A stretch of 34,795 nucleotides of DNA from Gemmatimonadota bacterium (GTDB lineage: Bacteria; Gemmatimonadota; Gemmatimonadetes; Gemmatimonadales; GWC2-71-9). Both the position numbers and the translations under genes were made by a program. Numbering within the stretch: the first letter of the stretch is position 1; every line of letters begins with the position of its first letter. This document shows positions 15,920-25,000 of the stretch, one piece after another. Location: NCBI GenBank assembly GCA_029863245.1, contig JAOTVV010000030.1:1-34795 (forward strand), written 5' to 3'. The notes beneath the pieces are model-generated. The model had not been told where the DNA came from and did not search any database. It worked only from the letters and a program-made list of their open reading frames with translations.

Positions 15920-18900
15920 ATGCGTGTGATGGTACGAGCGTGCATCGCCGTCGGGGCGTTTCTCGTCCTGACGGCAGCTGGCGCAGTGCCGCTCGCGGCC
16001 CAAGGAGTCACGAGCGCTGCGGTCCGTGGACAGATCATGGACGACACCGGCCAGCCCGTCGAGGGCGCGTCGATCTTCCTGGTCAACACGGCCACCGGTC
16101 AGCGCTTCCAAGGGGTGTCGCGAGCGAACGGGCGCTACAACATCGAGAGCGTGGCCGTTGGCGGTCCATACCGCCTCACGGCTCGCCTGATCGGCTACCA
16201 GGAGTCCGGACGGGACCTGTTCTATCTCGGGCTCCAGCAGGAGCTGATCCTCAACCTCACGATGAGCCGGGCCGCGGTGCAGCTCGGTGCGGTGATCGTG
16301 ACGGCCGAGGAGCAAGATCCGCTGACGGCCGTGGGCCGGACCGGGACTTCGGGGTTCGTGTCGGACTCCCAAGTGAGCCGTCTGCCCACCCTCAACCGGA
16401 ACTTCACGGACTTCGTCGCCACGGTGCCGCAGATCGCGAGCATCCAGGGCGACGCTCCGTCACTGGGCGGCGGCCACAACCGGCAGAACAGCATCCAGAT
16501 CGACGGCGTCTCGGACAACGACCTGTTCGGTCTCGGCTCCACCGGGCAGCCTGGCGGGCAGGTGGATGCCAAGAGTATCAGCCTCGAGGCGGTGAAGGAG
16601 TTCCAGGTCCTGATCGCACCGTTCGACGTGCGTCAGAGCGGGTTCTCCGGCGGCATCATCAACGCCGTCACCAAGCGCGGCACCAACCGCTGGCACGGCT
16701 CCGGGTTCTGGTACTACCAACAGGACGCGTTGGTGCGGGACAGCCTCCCGGCCAACGACGCGCTGTTCGGCGAGTACCTGCAGAACACGCGGGGGCTCTC
16801 CCTTGGCGGGCCGCTGATCCGCGACAAGTTGCACTTCTTCGGCGCCGCCGAGTGGCAGACACGTGAGGCGCCGAGCTTCGGTCCCACCATCGGGCGTGAG
16901 GCAGCGACCGACGTGCGGGTGTCGGCCGATTCGGCCCAGCGCCTGGTAGACATCCTCGAGAATGTCTACGGCCTCGACGCTGGAGGTTTCGGGCCGCTCA
17001 CGATCAACACGCCGAACAAGAACTTCTTCGGCCGGTTCGACGTGCAGCTCGGCAACAACCACACGCTGACGGTGCGCGACAACTACACCGAGGCGTCGAA
17101 TGACCTCGGGATTTCCCGCAGCGCTACCAGTTACGAGCTGTCCAATGGCGGCTACAGCATCAAGAACAGGTCGAACTCGGCCGTGGTGCAGCTCAACTCC
17201 AATCTTGGCGGCGGGAGGTTCTTCAACGAATTCCGCGTGGGCTACCTGCGGATCCTCGACGCGCGCGACCCGCTCGTGCCGTTTGCCGACATCGAGGTGG
17301 AGAACAACAGCGACGTCGGTGGTCAGACGTACTTCAATGAGTTCCTCACGGGTGCCGAGCGCTTCTCGCAGCGGAACCGGCTGAGTCAGGACGTCTGGGA
17401 GCTCACCGACGACCTGACCTTCGGCAAGGGGGCCCACACGATCACCGTGGGCACCCACAACGAGCTGATCTCGTTCGACAACACGTTCTTCCACACGTCG
17501 ATCGGCCAGTGGCAGTTCAGCAGCCTGGCCGATCTGGAGGCGGGTACTCCGAGGTCGTACTTCGTCCAGATCCCGTTCCCGGACGAGACCACGCAGGAAA
17601 CGGCGGGACGCGCCGATTGGTCGCTGCTGCAGCTCGGGCTGTACGTGCAGGACGAGTGGGACGTGACGTCCAGCCTCAAGGTCACGGCGGGTGTGCGCGT
17701 GGACGCGCCCGTCGTGCGGGACAACCCCCGACTCAACCAGCCGCTCGAGAGCTCGGCAACACTCAACGCCGCGTATTCGGACTCACTCGGCGCCATTCGC
17801 ACCGACGTGATGCCCTCGTGGAACCTGCACTTCGCCCCGCGCCTCGGCTTCAACTGGGACGCACGTGGGGACCGCAGCACCGTCGTGCGCGGCGGCGTGG
17901 GCGTGTTCACGGGCCGGCCGGCCTACGTGTGGTTCAGCAACGCCTACACCAACACCGGCCGCGACATCGCCACGCTGTTCTGCGGGAGCGCGGCGTCGGT
18001 CCCGACGTTCAATGCCACGACCGTGGTGAATCCGCCGCAGATCTGCGCCGACGGCAGCGGCCTCGCCACGCCTACGGCACAGGTCAACTACTTCGATGAG
18101 GGCTTCAAATTCCCGCAGCAGCTCAAGGCTTCGGCGGCCATCGACCAGCGGCTCCCGGGCAACATCATCGGGACGGTCGAGTTCCTCTACACCAAGCACC
18201 TGAACTCGATCTACCAGCAGGAGATGAACATCTCCCGCACGCCGCTCGCCACGAACGCCGAGGGGCGGCAGCTGTTCGGCGACCCGACGGTCGGCTTCTC
18301 CAGCTCGACGGGTATCCGGCCCACCCGGATCGACCCCAGCTTCGCCCACATCCTCCGGCACACCAATCGGAACGACGACCGGGCGTACGCCTTCACGGTG
18401 CAGCTCCAGAAGCGCTTCGCGCAGGGCTACGAGTTCAGCGCGGGCTACACCCATCAGAACGTGAAGGACGTGACGAGCCTGGGCTCGAGCATCGCGTCGT
18501 CGAACTACGGCTTCTCGCCGGTCAGCGCGGGCGAGAACCCCAACGAGAAGTCACTCACCACGTCGCGGTTCGACGTGCCGCACCGGATCGTGCTGAGTGG
18601 TACGATCGACATCCCGGTCCCCAACATCCCGACTAGCTTCACGCTGCTGTACACGGGTCAGTCGGGAACGCCGTACAGCTGGACCATCAATGGGGACGCG
18701 AACGGCGACGGCTACGAGGCCTCGGAGATCGGCTCGCGGCACAACGACATCGCGTTCGTGCCCAACGCCTCGGGATCGAATTTCTCGGCCAACAACACGG
18801 ATCCGGTCAACGGTGACCTGGCGCAGTACCAGGCGCTGATCGACAACCCGTTGATCCCCGATCTCATGCCATGCCTCAAGGAGGTGCAGGATGCCGGCGG

Positions 18901-19303
18901 CGGCATTCCGGAGCGGAACACCTGCCGCAACCCGTGGCAGAACAGGTTCGACGTGGCCTTCCGCGTCGGCGTCGGTCGTGCGGTCGGTGGGTCCTTCCAT
19001 AGGCTCACGTTGGTGGGTGACATCTTCAACGTGACGAATCTGCTGAACAGCGACTGGGGTGTGACTCGTGGCGTGTCGTTCTTCGAGACGAGCACGCTAC
19101 TCGGGCTGGCCAGCTATGACGCGACCAACGATCGGGGCGTGTACCGCTACTTTGGGCCGGATGCGCTCGGCCCGGTGCAGGACTACGAGGCAGGCACGAT
19201 CACGGAGGAGGATGCCATCAAGCAGATCAAGCGCAACGTGCTGGGGGTCGCAGACCTCTCGTCACGGTGGCGCGTCCAGATCGGCCTGCGGTACGACTTC
19301 TAG
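15920..19303 (+). CDS. TonB-dependent outer-membrane receptor, Oar-like
   Basis: This 1127-residue protein has a signal peptide (1-27, LAA cleavage leaving Gln28). A carboxypeptidase-regulatory-like domain is at about 33-115 (VRGQIMDDTGQPVEGAS ... GPYRLTARLIGYQ). A plug follows (about 140-260: HNRQNSIQIDGVSDND, then SGGIINAVTKRGTNRWHGSGF), then a barrel ending in IGLRYDF. GGPLIRDKLHFFGAAEWQ and the late acidic loop NGDANGDGY followed by NDIAFVPNASG (from about residue 926) are typical of Oar-type receptors. The ligand is unknown. GGAG (15910-15913) lies 6 nt before the ATG; the upstream frame to 15731 has no signal and overlaps the divergent nhaC control region. It is a single-gene unit with its own terminator. 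It shares architecture with the receptor at 1473, but their motifs are too different for a recent duplication. Confidence 0.9.
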   Translation: MRVMVRACIAVGAFLVLTAAGAVPLAAQGVTSAAVRGQIMDDTGQPVEGASIFLVNTATGQRFQGVSRANGRYNIESVAVGGPYRLTARLIGYQESGRDLFYLGLQQELILNLTMSRAAVQLGAVIVTAEEQDPLTAVGRTGTSGFVSDSQVSRLPTLNRNFTDFVATVPQIASIQGDAPSLGGGHNRQNSIQIDGVSDNDLFGLGSTGQPGGQVDAKSISLEAVKEFQVLIAPFDVRQSGFSGGIINAVTKRGTNRWHGSGFWYYQQDALVRDSLPANDALFGEYLQNTRGLSLGGPLIRDKLHFFGAAEWQTREAPSFGPTIGREAATDVRVSADSAQRLVDILENVYGLDAGGFGPLTINTPNKNFFGRFDVQLGNNHTLTVRDNYTEASNDLGISRSATSYELSNGGYSIKNRSNSAVVQLNSNLGGGRFFNEFRVGYLRILDARDPLVPFADIEVENNSDVGGQTYFNEFLTGAERFSQRNRLSQDVWELTDDLTFGKGAHTITVGTHNELISFDNTFFHTSIGQWQFSSLADLEAGTPRSYFVQIPFPDETTQETAGRADWSLLQLGLYVQDEWDVTSSLKVTAGVRVDAPVVRDNPRLNQPLESSATLNAAYSDSLGAIRTDVMPSWNLHFAPRLGFNWDARGDRSTVVRGGVGVFTGRPAYVWFSNAYTNTGRDIATLFCGSAASVPTFNATTVVNPPQICADGSGLATPTAQVNYFDEGFKFPQQLKASAAIDQRLPGNIIGTVEFLYTKHLNSIYQQEMNISRTPLATNAEGRQLFGDPTVGFSSSTGIRPTRIDPSFAHILRHTNRNDDRAYAFTVQLQKRFAQGYEFSAGYTHQNVKDVTSLGSSIASSNYGFSPVSAGENPNEKSLTTSRFDVPHRIVLSGTIDIPVPNIPTSFTLLYTGQSGTPYSWTINGDANGDGYEASEIGSRHNDIAFVPNASGSNFSANNTDPVNGDLAQYQALIDNPLIPDLMPCLKEVQDAGGGIPERNTCRNPWQNRFDVAFRVGVGRAVGGSFHRLTLVGDIFNVTNLLNSDWGVTRGVSFFETSTLLGLASYDATNDRGVYRYFGPDALGPVQDYEAGTITEEDAIKQIKRNVLGVADLSSRWRVQIGLRYDF

Positions 19304-19329
19304 TCGGCCCAAGGTTGCACGGAGTGCAA

Positions 19330-19355
19330 GCGGGGTCCCCTCACGGGGACCCCGC
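19330..19355 (+). terminator. Intrinsic terminator of the Oar-like receptor gene
   Basis: GCGGGGTCCCC (19330-19340) and GGGGACCCCGC (19345-19355) form a perfect 11-bp stem with loop TCAC. The stem lengthens by CAAG/CTTG (19327-19330 and 19356-19359) if one C is bulged. A smaller stem, TTGCAC/GTGCAA (19315-19329), precedes it. The T-run is poor, but the stability and the position between convergent genes support termination, possibly in both directions. Confidence 0.65.
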
Positions 19356-19359
19356 CTTG

Positions 19360-19410
19360 CTAACCGCCTAACCGCCTAACCGCCTAACCGCCTAACCGCC
19401 TAACCGCCTA
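19360..19410. repeat. Tandem repeat, 8-bp unit CTAACCGC, 6.4 copies
   Basis: Six perfect copies of an 8-bp unit are followed by a partial copy whose CTA is the stop codon (TAG) of lptG on the minus strand. It fills the space between the terminator of the Oar-like receptor and the end of lptG. Perfect short repeats of a unit that is not a multiple of three are prone to slippage; here this would shift only sequence past the stop codon. There are no spacers, so it is not a CRISPR array. Confidence 0.92.
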
Positions 19411-20484
19411 CGTCGGTGCCCGTCGCATTAGGTACAGCCCGATTGCCGCGAATGCCATGTTGGGGAGCCACGCGGCCACGGTGGGCGGAATCAGGCCACC
19501 CGAGCCGAGCGTGCGCGAGAGCTGCACCAGCACCAGAAACACGATCGCCGTCGGCAGCGCCACTGCCACACCGAAGGCGTTGCCGCCACGCGGCGCGCCA
19601 ACGACGAGCGGAGCGGCGAAGATGGCAATGATGATGCAGGTGACCGGAATGGCGATCTTGAGTGCAAGGTCGACGCGCAACTGGCGACCGTCGCCGCCGG
19701 AGCGCTCCAAGGCCGAGACGTACCGGTCCAACTCGCGGTAGCCCATCTCTTCCGGCTTCTTGGGCTCGATCAGCAGCGCTTCGGGCAGCTCGACCAGGCT
19801 CGCCACTCGCATGGAGTCGAACGCGAACGCCCACTCCTCGTCCGTGCCGGGGATGATGCGGAATCGCCCGGATCGGAGCATCCAGCCCGAGGTGGAATCG
19901 TACGATGCCGTCCGCGCCTGAATCGAGAGGGTGGGATAGGCGGAACCGGTGCCCTCACGCTCGAGGATCACGTCCTGCATGCGTTGTCGCGGGACGTGCA
20001 GCTCGCGGATCGAATACACCCACCCTCGCTCGGCTCGATACACGAAGTTGTAGCGCACGCTCTGCGCGCGCTGCTCCAGTTCTCCCAGGAGCTCGAGTTG
20101 CCGCCGAGTGGCCGGTGGGGCGAGTTCGCCCAGCACCAGCGCCATGCCCGCCGCGACGGTCGCCGCGAGGAGCACGGGAATGATGGTTCGCCGCGCGCTC
20201 ACCCCCGACGCTTTGGCGGCAGTGAGCTCCGAGTGCCGGGCCATGCTCACGATGCTGAAGACCGTCGCGAACAGCACGGCTGCCGGCAGGATCTGGAATA
20301 CGCGCTCGGGAAGGCTGAAGAAGTAGCCCAGGGCGATGGCCTGCCACCCGATGTCCCGCCCGAGGTAGCGGTCGAGGTTCTCGGTGAGCTGGATCAGGAT
20401 CACCATGAGCGGCAAGCCGAATGCCGAGACCAGGAAGATCCGGATCCACTCCCGGAGGAGGTACCGATCCAGGATGCGGGTCAC
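19408..20484 (-). CDS. lptG: LPS export ABC transporter permease LptG (YjgP/YjgQ family)
   Basis: This 358-residue inner-membrane protein matches the usual LptG length. With LptF and the ATPase LptB it extracts lipopolysaccharide from the inner membrane and passes it to LptC/LptA. The N-terminus MTRILDRYLLREWIRIF and RHSELTAAKASGVSARR (coupling helix region) are family hallmarks. A periplasmic jellyroll domain (about 130-260) separates three transmembrane helices at each end, and DLALKIAIPVTCIIIAIFAAPL opens the C-terminal set. It starts with GTG and overlaps the lptF stop codon by 4 nt (20481-20484), which implies translational coupling. LptF and LptG are paralogues; this one is called LptG from its order and normal length, so the labels could be swapped. 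Confidence 0.88.
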   Translation of the reverse strand: MTRILDRYLLREWIRIFLVSAFGLPLMVILIQLTENLDRYLGRDIGWQAIALGYFFSLPERVFQILPAAVLFATVFSIVSMARHSELTAAKASGVSARRTIIPVLLAATVAAGMALVLGELAPPATRRQLELLGELEQRAQSVRYNFVYRAERGWVYSIRELHVPRQRMQDVILEREGTGSAYPTLSIQARTASYDSTSGWMLRSGRFRIIPGTDEEWAFAFDSMRVASLVELPEALLIEPKKPEEMGYRELDRYVSALERSGGDGRQLRVDLALKIAIPVTCIIIAIFAAPLVVGAPRGGNAFGVAVALPTAIVFLVLVQLSRTLGSGGLIPPTVAAWLPNMAFAAIGLYLMRRAPT

Positions 20485-21962
20485 GGGGCCTCACGCCCAG
20501 ATACGCGGCGCGCACGGCGCAGGAGGCGACGACGCGATACCGAGCCCGACCGACGCTGCCACAGGATGCCGAGCACCCCGAGGGTGCCCATGAGGATGTT
20601 CGATGCCCACATGGCGAGAAACGGGGAGAGCGTCAGACGATTGGCCAGCGACTCGCCAGCAATGAGGCCGATGTAGTAGACCGAGAATACCACCATACTC
20701 GCCCCGAGGACGAGACCGAGTCCGCCGCGAGGAAACTGCATGGCCAGCGGCACACCAACCAGGACGAACACGATACAGGTCGCCGGGATCGAGTACTTCT
20801 TCTGCAGCTCCACCGCATGCACCGCCGCGCGGACTCGCGAGCTCCTCGCCCGGTCTCGATGCACGCGAACCTCGGTGGGCCGCACGCGAGCGATCGGCTG
20901 GCTCCCCAGCGCCTGCCGGACGGGCCGGTCGAACCGGTCCTCCGGGACGGTTGTGTCGCGCAGCGCGCCCTGTGCCTCGGCCACCGAGGGCTTCAGTAGG
21001 CCGGCCGCGAGCGCTAACCCGCGGCAGTAGAGGCTTGGTCTGCTGCGATCGACCACGGAGTCCCCTAGCACTGGTGGGAGCCCCACCAAGCTCCGCAGAG
21101 CGCCTTGCTCCACAACCCAGGCCCGTTCCTCGGCGACGCGGGCGTCGTGCCGCGCGCTCCGCACGACCTCCTCCAGTTGGCACACACCCATCTCTCGGTC
21201 CCCGCGATAGTCATCGGTCTCGCGGCGGACGAATTCCGAGCCCACGCCTCGGACCAGCACGATCTGGGTGTGGAATGCCGTCTGCTGGAACATCTTGGGA
21301 TCTGTGCGGTGGAACTCATGGATGGCGCCGTCGTACAGCGTGAGGTGCAGGTCCTCCTGGTTGGGGGCGAAGGCGACGTAGCCACTGTCGGCGTAGATGA
21401 TGCGAGGCTGGTCGTTGTCCTCGGTATTGTAAAGCGTCACGTCGCGCATGCGGTACGTGGCCTGATCGATCCGAGCGGCGCGGAGCGAGATCTTGCCCTT
21501 TCTCACCTCGTTGATCACGTGTTCGCTCAGAGAGAACGTGGGCTTGGTCCGGAAGATGTCCGTCATCAGGCTGCGGAGACGGTGATTGGTGCGGGGCAGG
21601 ATCTGGTCGCCGAACACGAACGAGGTCAGGGCCACGACGGTTGCCGCGAGGAGCAAGGGCCGCATGACCTGGGCGAGTGATACCCCTCCGGCCCGCATCG
21701 CCGTCAGCTCATGGTCCCCTGCCATGCGGCTGATGGTGTAGAGCACCGCAACCAGGACCGACATCGAGAGGGTAATGGCTATCAGGAAGGGGATGGTGAG
21801 CGCGAAGAACTCGACGGTCACCGTCCATGGCAGTCCTTTGCCAAGGAGCTCGCCGAGCTTGCGCGCGATCTGGCGCAACAGCTCGAAGCTCGTCAGCGCC
21901 GAGAGGGCGAAGACGAAGGGCAAGACGTGCTGCCGCAGCAGGTATCGACTCAGGATCTTCAT
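20481..21962 (-). CDS. lptF: LPS export ABC transporter permease LptF (YjgP/YjgQ family), with enlarged periplasmic region
   Basis: This 493-residue inner-membrane protein is the partner permease of LptG in lipopolysaccharide export. MKILSRYLLRQHVLPFVFAL begins the first transmembrane helix, and GDHELTAMRAGGVSLAQVMRPL is the conserved cytoplasmic segment. A jellyroll domain spans about residues 125-250, and the last three helices start at VELQKKYSIPATCIVFVLVGVPLAM. It is about 120 residues longer than typical LptF. The extra sequence lies at about 255-382, between the jellyroll and the fourth helix, and is polar and arginine-rich. The start at 21962 is preferred because the upstream extension to 22274 encodes low-complexity residues antisense to the sprA start. 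It shares a 92-nt divergent control region with sprA. A weak GGA precedes the ATG. Confidence 0.88.
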   Translation of the reverse strand: MKILSRYLLRQHVLPFVFALSALTSFELLRQIARKLGELLGKGLPWTVTVEFFALTIPFLIAITLSMSVLVAVLYTISRMAGDHELTAMRAGGVSLAQVMRPLLLAATVVALTSFVFGDQILPRTNHRLRSLMTDIFRTKPTFSLSEHVINEVRKGKISLRAARIDQATYRMRDVTLYNTEDNDQPRIIYADSGYVAFAPNQEDLHLTLYDGAIHEFHRTDPKMFQQTAFHTQIVLVRGVGSEFVRRETDDYRGDREMGVCQLEEVVRSARHDARVAEERAWVVEQGALRSLVGLPPVLGDSVVDRSRPSLYCRGLALAAGLLKPSVAEAQGALRDTTVPEDRFDRPVRQALGSQPIARVRPTEVRVHRDRARSSRVRAAVHAVELQKKYSIPATCIVFVLVGVPLAMQFPRGGLGLVLGASMVVFSVYYIGLIAGESLANRLTLSPFLAMWASNILMGTLGVLGILWQRRSGSVSRRRLLRRARRVSGREAP

Positions 21963-21982
21963 TGGTGTCCGTAACTTACTAG

Positions 21983-21988
21983 ATTCTA
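21983..21988 (-). promoter_or_regulatory. Candidate -10 element for lptFG
   Basis: Read on the minus strand this is TAGAAT, five of six matches to TATAAT. It lies 20 nt before the lptF start codon, which would give a very short leader. No convincing -35 element sits at the correct distance, so the call is tentative. The region is part of the 92-nt gap shared with sprA. Confidence 0.3.
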
Positions 21989-22054
21989 ACGACTTGAAAC
22001 GGCGATAGCAGTACCGTCCTTCTTCCCGCACACGGTGGGCCCGTCTATCGGCTG

Positions 22055-25000
22055 ATGGTTGTTCGCACCGCCCTGCTGCTCGGCCTCTTCGGATTCCTGT
22101 CCGCCGCCACCCCCGTGGCAGCGCAGCAGGATACCGTCGTACGCCCCAGGGTGCGGGTCGCCCTCCCGTCGCCGGCGTCCCTGACCCTGCGTGTGCCCCC
22201 GGCCCTCCGGCCGGGCGGTGTCTGGGGCGCGCGCAGTACGCCGACCCTCGCGGCGCGGCAGTGGGAGGAGGCAACGACCGATCTCATTCGGCGAGCGCGA
22301 GCGAACCGCGCGCAAGAGCGGCTGCTGGCGGAACTGGGGCTTCGTGCTCCAGCACGGACCGCGCGGGCCCGGCGGGCCATCGACATTCCCCGACCCGAGG
22401 ATCTCCTGGAGCCCGAGGAACGTGAGCCCTCGCGGCCGCAGGTCTTCCGGGCCATGGGCCAGTATGCGGATCTCGGCCTGGACATGCGTGCGCGGCTCGA
22501 GATCAGGCTGGACCGTCTCCGGAACGATCGCTGCGCGGCCTCCGACGTGAACGATCCCGCGCTGGGCTGCCAAGGCGGCTTCCCGACCCCGTCGTTCGAC
22601 GAGGAATTCCGGGTGCTGGCGGGCGGTGTCGTGAGCGATCGGGTGCACGTCAACGTCGATTTCGATTCCCAGCGGGAGTTCAGCGCGAACAACAACATCA
22701 ACGTGTATTACCAGGGTCTCGAAGACGAGATCCTGCGGCGCATCGAAGTCGGCAATGTCACCTTCCGGACTCCCAACTCCCGCTTCATCACCGCCGGCGT
22801 TCCGGCCAACTCGTTCGGTATTCAGGCCGAGGCGCAGGCTGGACCGCTGGAGTTCCGCACCATCGTGGCCCAACAGAAGGGTTCGGCCGTTCGCACACGC
22901 GACTTCACCATCGGCGACCAGACAACCCAGCCGGTGGAGCTCGACGTTCGGGACATCGACTTCGAACAGGCGCGGTTCTTCTTCGTGGTCCCCCCCCAAC
23001 GGTTTCCGAGCTACCCCGACGTCGACGTGCTGAACCTCAACCGCGACACGCTGCCCGCCGAATTGCGGGTGGCCGAGGCGCGCGTGTACCGATTGCGCGC
23101 GCAAGGCGGACAGGTAGTGAGCAACCCCAACCTCGGGGGGATCGACGCCGTTGCGCTCCGGGACGACAGCCCGCAGCGGGTGGGCCCCTTCTCGTGGGAG
23201 CTGCTCGTCGAAGGACAGGACTATTACCTCGATCCGTCGGGCACATGGTTCGCGCTCGCCAGCCGACTGGGTGCGGACGATTTCCTGGCGGTCTCGTACC
23301 TGACGCTCGCGGGAGACACGGTGGGAACGTACCCGGCGGTGAACAGCGGGCTCGACACGCTGCGACTGATCCACGAGCCGAGGCGTGGCCTGGAGGTCCC
23401 CACCGCCCTGCACGAGATGCGCAACGTCTATCGCCTGGCCGGCCAGGAGGTGGACCGAGCGACGCTCGACCTCAGCATCCGGGTGGGGACGTCCGAGACA
23501 CCGCTCGATGCCGTTGGCACCTATCTTTCCCGTCTCGGACTGGCCACGTCGACCGACGCCACGGCGGTGGACGAGTTCAACCGCGTGTTCCCGCGTCTCC
23601 GGGATCCCGGGGGCGGCGCGCCGGTGCGCGAGCTGTTCGTGGTCTTCCCGCACCTCCAGCCCTTTGCCGACAGCGCGCGGCTCCAGGCTGGGGAGCGCAA
23701 CGATTCGCTCTATCGCACCCCGACCTATCTGCTTCGCACGCAGGGGCCGGCACCGAAGGCGGCGCTGCACATCCGGTACGAGGCCACGGGCGCGGGAAGT
23801 CGATCTGCGCTGAGTCTGGGCACCATTCAGGTGCGGTCGGGGAGCGAGCGCCTCTACGTGGGCGATCGCCTGTTGATCCGCGGTCGCGACTACGAGATCG
23901 ACTACGGATTGGGGCAGGTCACCTTTCTCAATCCGGATGGGCTGTTCCCGGGTGTCTCTCGGGTTCGGGCGGAGTTCGAAGAAAACCAGCTGTTCGACGA
24001 AGCGCCGAAGACGCTGATGGGGTTCTCCACCACGTACGACTTGCGGAGCGTAGGGTCCATCAGCGCGGTCGGCATCTTCCAGCGGGAGCGCACCATCAGC
24101 ACGCGCCCCACGCTTGGATTCGAACCCGAGGCCGGATTCATCGGGGGAATCAGCGCCGACCTCTCCTTCCGGTCGGACGCGCTCACGCGGGCACTGGACG
24201 GCCTGCCGTTCATCAACACGTCGGTGCCGTCCAATCTCCAGATCAACGGCGAGATCGCGATGTCGGCCCCAAACGCGAACCGCACCGGGTCGGCCTACAT
24301 CGAGGATTTCGACCGCGAATCCGCGTTCGCCATTCCGCTCACCGAGCGGCTCTTCCAGCTGGGCAGCCGGTCGTCGTCGGGCATCGGGCTTCCGGCCACT
24401 TACCTGGGGCTGCTTGGAGAGTTCGCGCCGGACGACGCGGTCCCGCTGGTCTGGCAGAACCTCATACAGAGCGGGGCCGGCGCGCTGCAATTCCGGCCGC
24501 GCGACATCGACTCGACCATCGCGCTCGTCGGCGCGGGGTTCAATCTCGAGACGCTGCTCTGGCTGTCCCTCAAGCCCGATACGGTGGGTGGGTACCCCGA
24601 TCCCCTCACCGGGCAGCCGCGGTGGGTGCGTCCGCACACGTCGGGCCCGCGTTGGCGCAGTATCACGCAGCCACTGGGCGGAGGGTCCGGGCTGGGCGTC
24701 GATCTTTCGCGTGTGGAATTCCTCGAGTTCTGGGTGCTCGAGGACGCGCTGCGTTCGGCAAGGGCCGAGAACGCCTATCTCGTGTTGGACTTCGGCAAGG
24801 TGTTCGAAGATGCGGTTGCGCTCGCCCCCCAGTCGTTTCGCGTGAACGGAGCGGACACGACGTTTAGCGGATTGCAGTTCGTGGGTCTCGACCGCTTGGA
24901 TTCGGAGAAGGACTCGCTGACCAACGTCTTCAATGCGCGGCTGGACGATCTGGGCATCCTCGGTGACCGCCCGGACAGCATCGTCGACGAGGTGTCGGGC

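Noticed and set aside
14270..16372. Long open frames on the strand opposite real genes, for example 14270-16372, 21986-25234 and 2304-3542 on the minus strand, and 23194-24867 on the plus strand in another frame
   Set aside because: Their translations are arginine- and proline-rich without recognisable domains, and they overlap firmly identified genes. Such frames are expected in GC-rich DNA with few stop codons.
19360..19410. CRISPR array
   Set aside because: The unit is 8 bp with no spacers between copies; it is a simple tandem repeat.
21994..22022. sprA promoter with TTGAAA at 21994-21999
   Set aside because: There is no -10-like sequence at suitable spacing, so I cannot support it.
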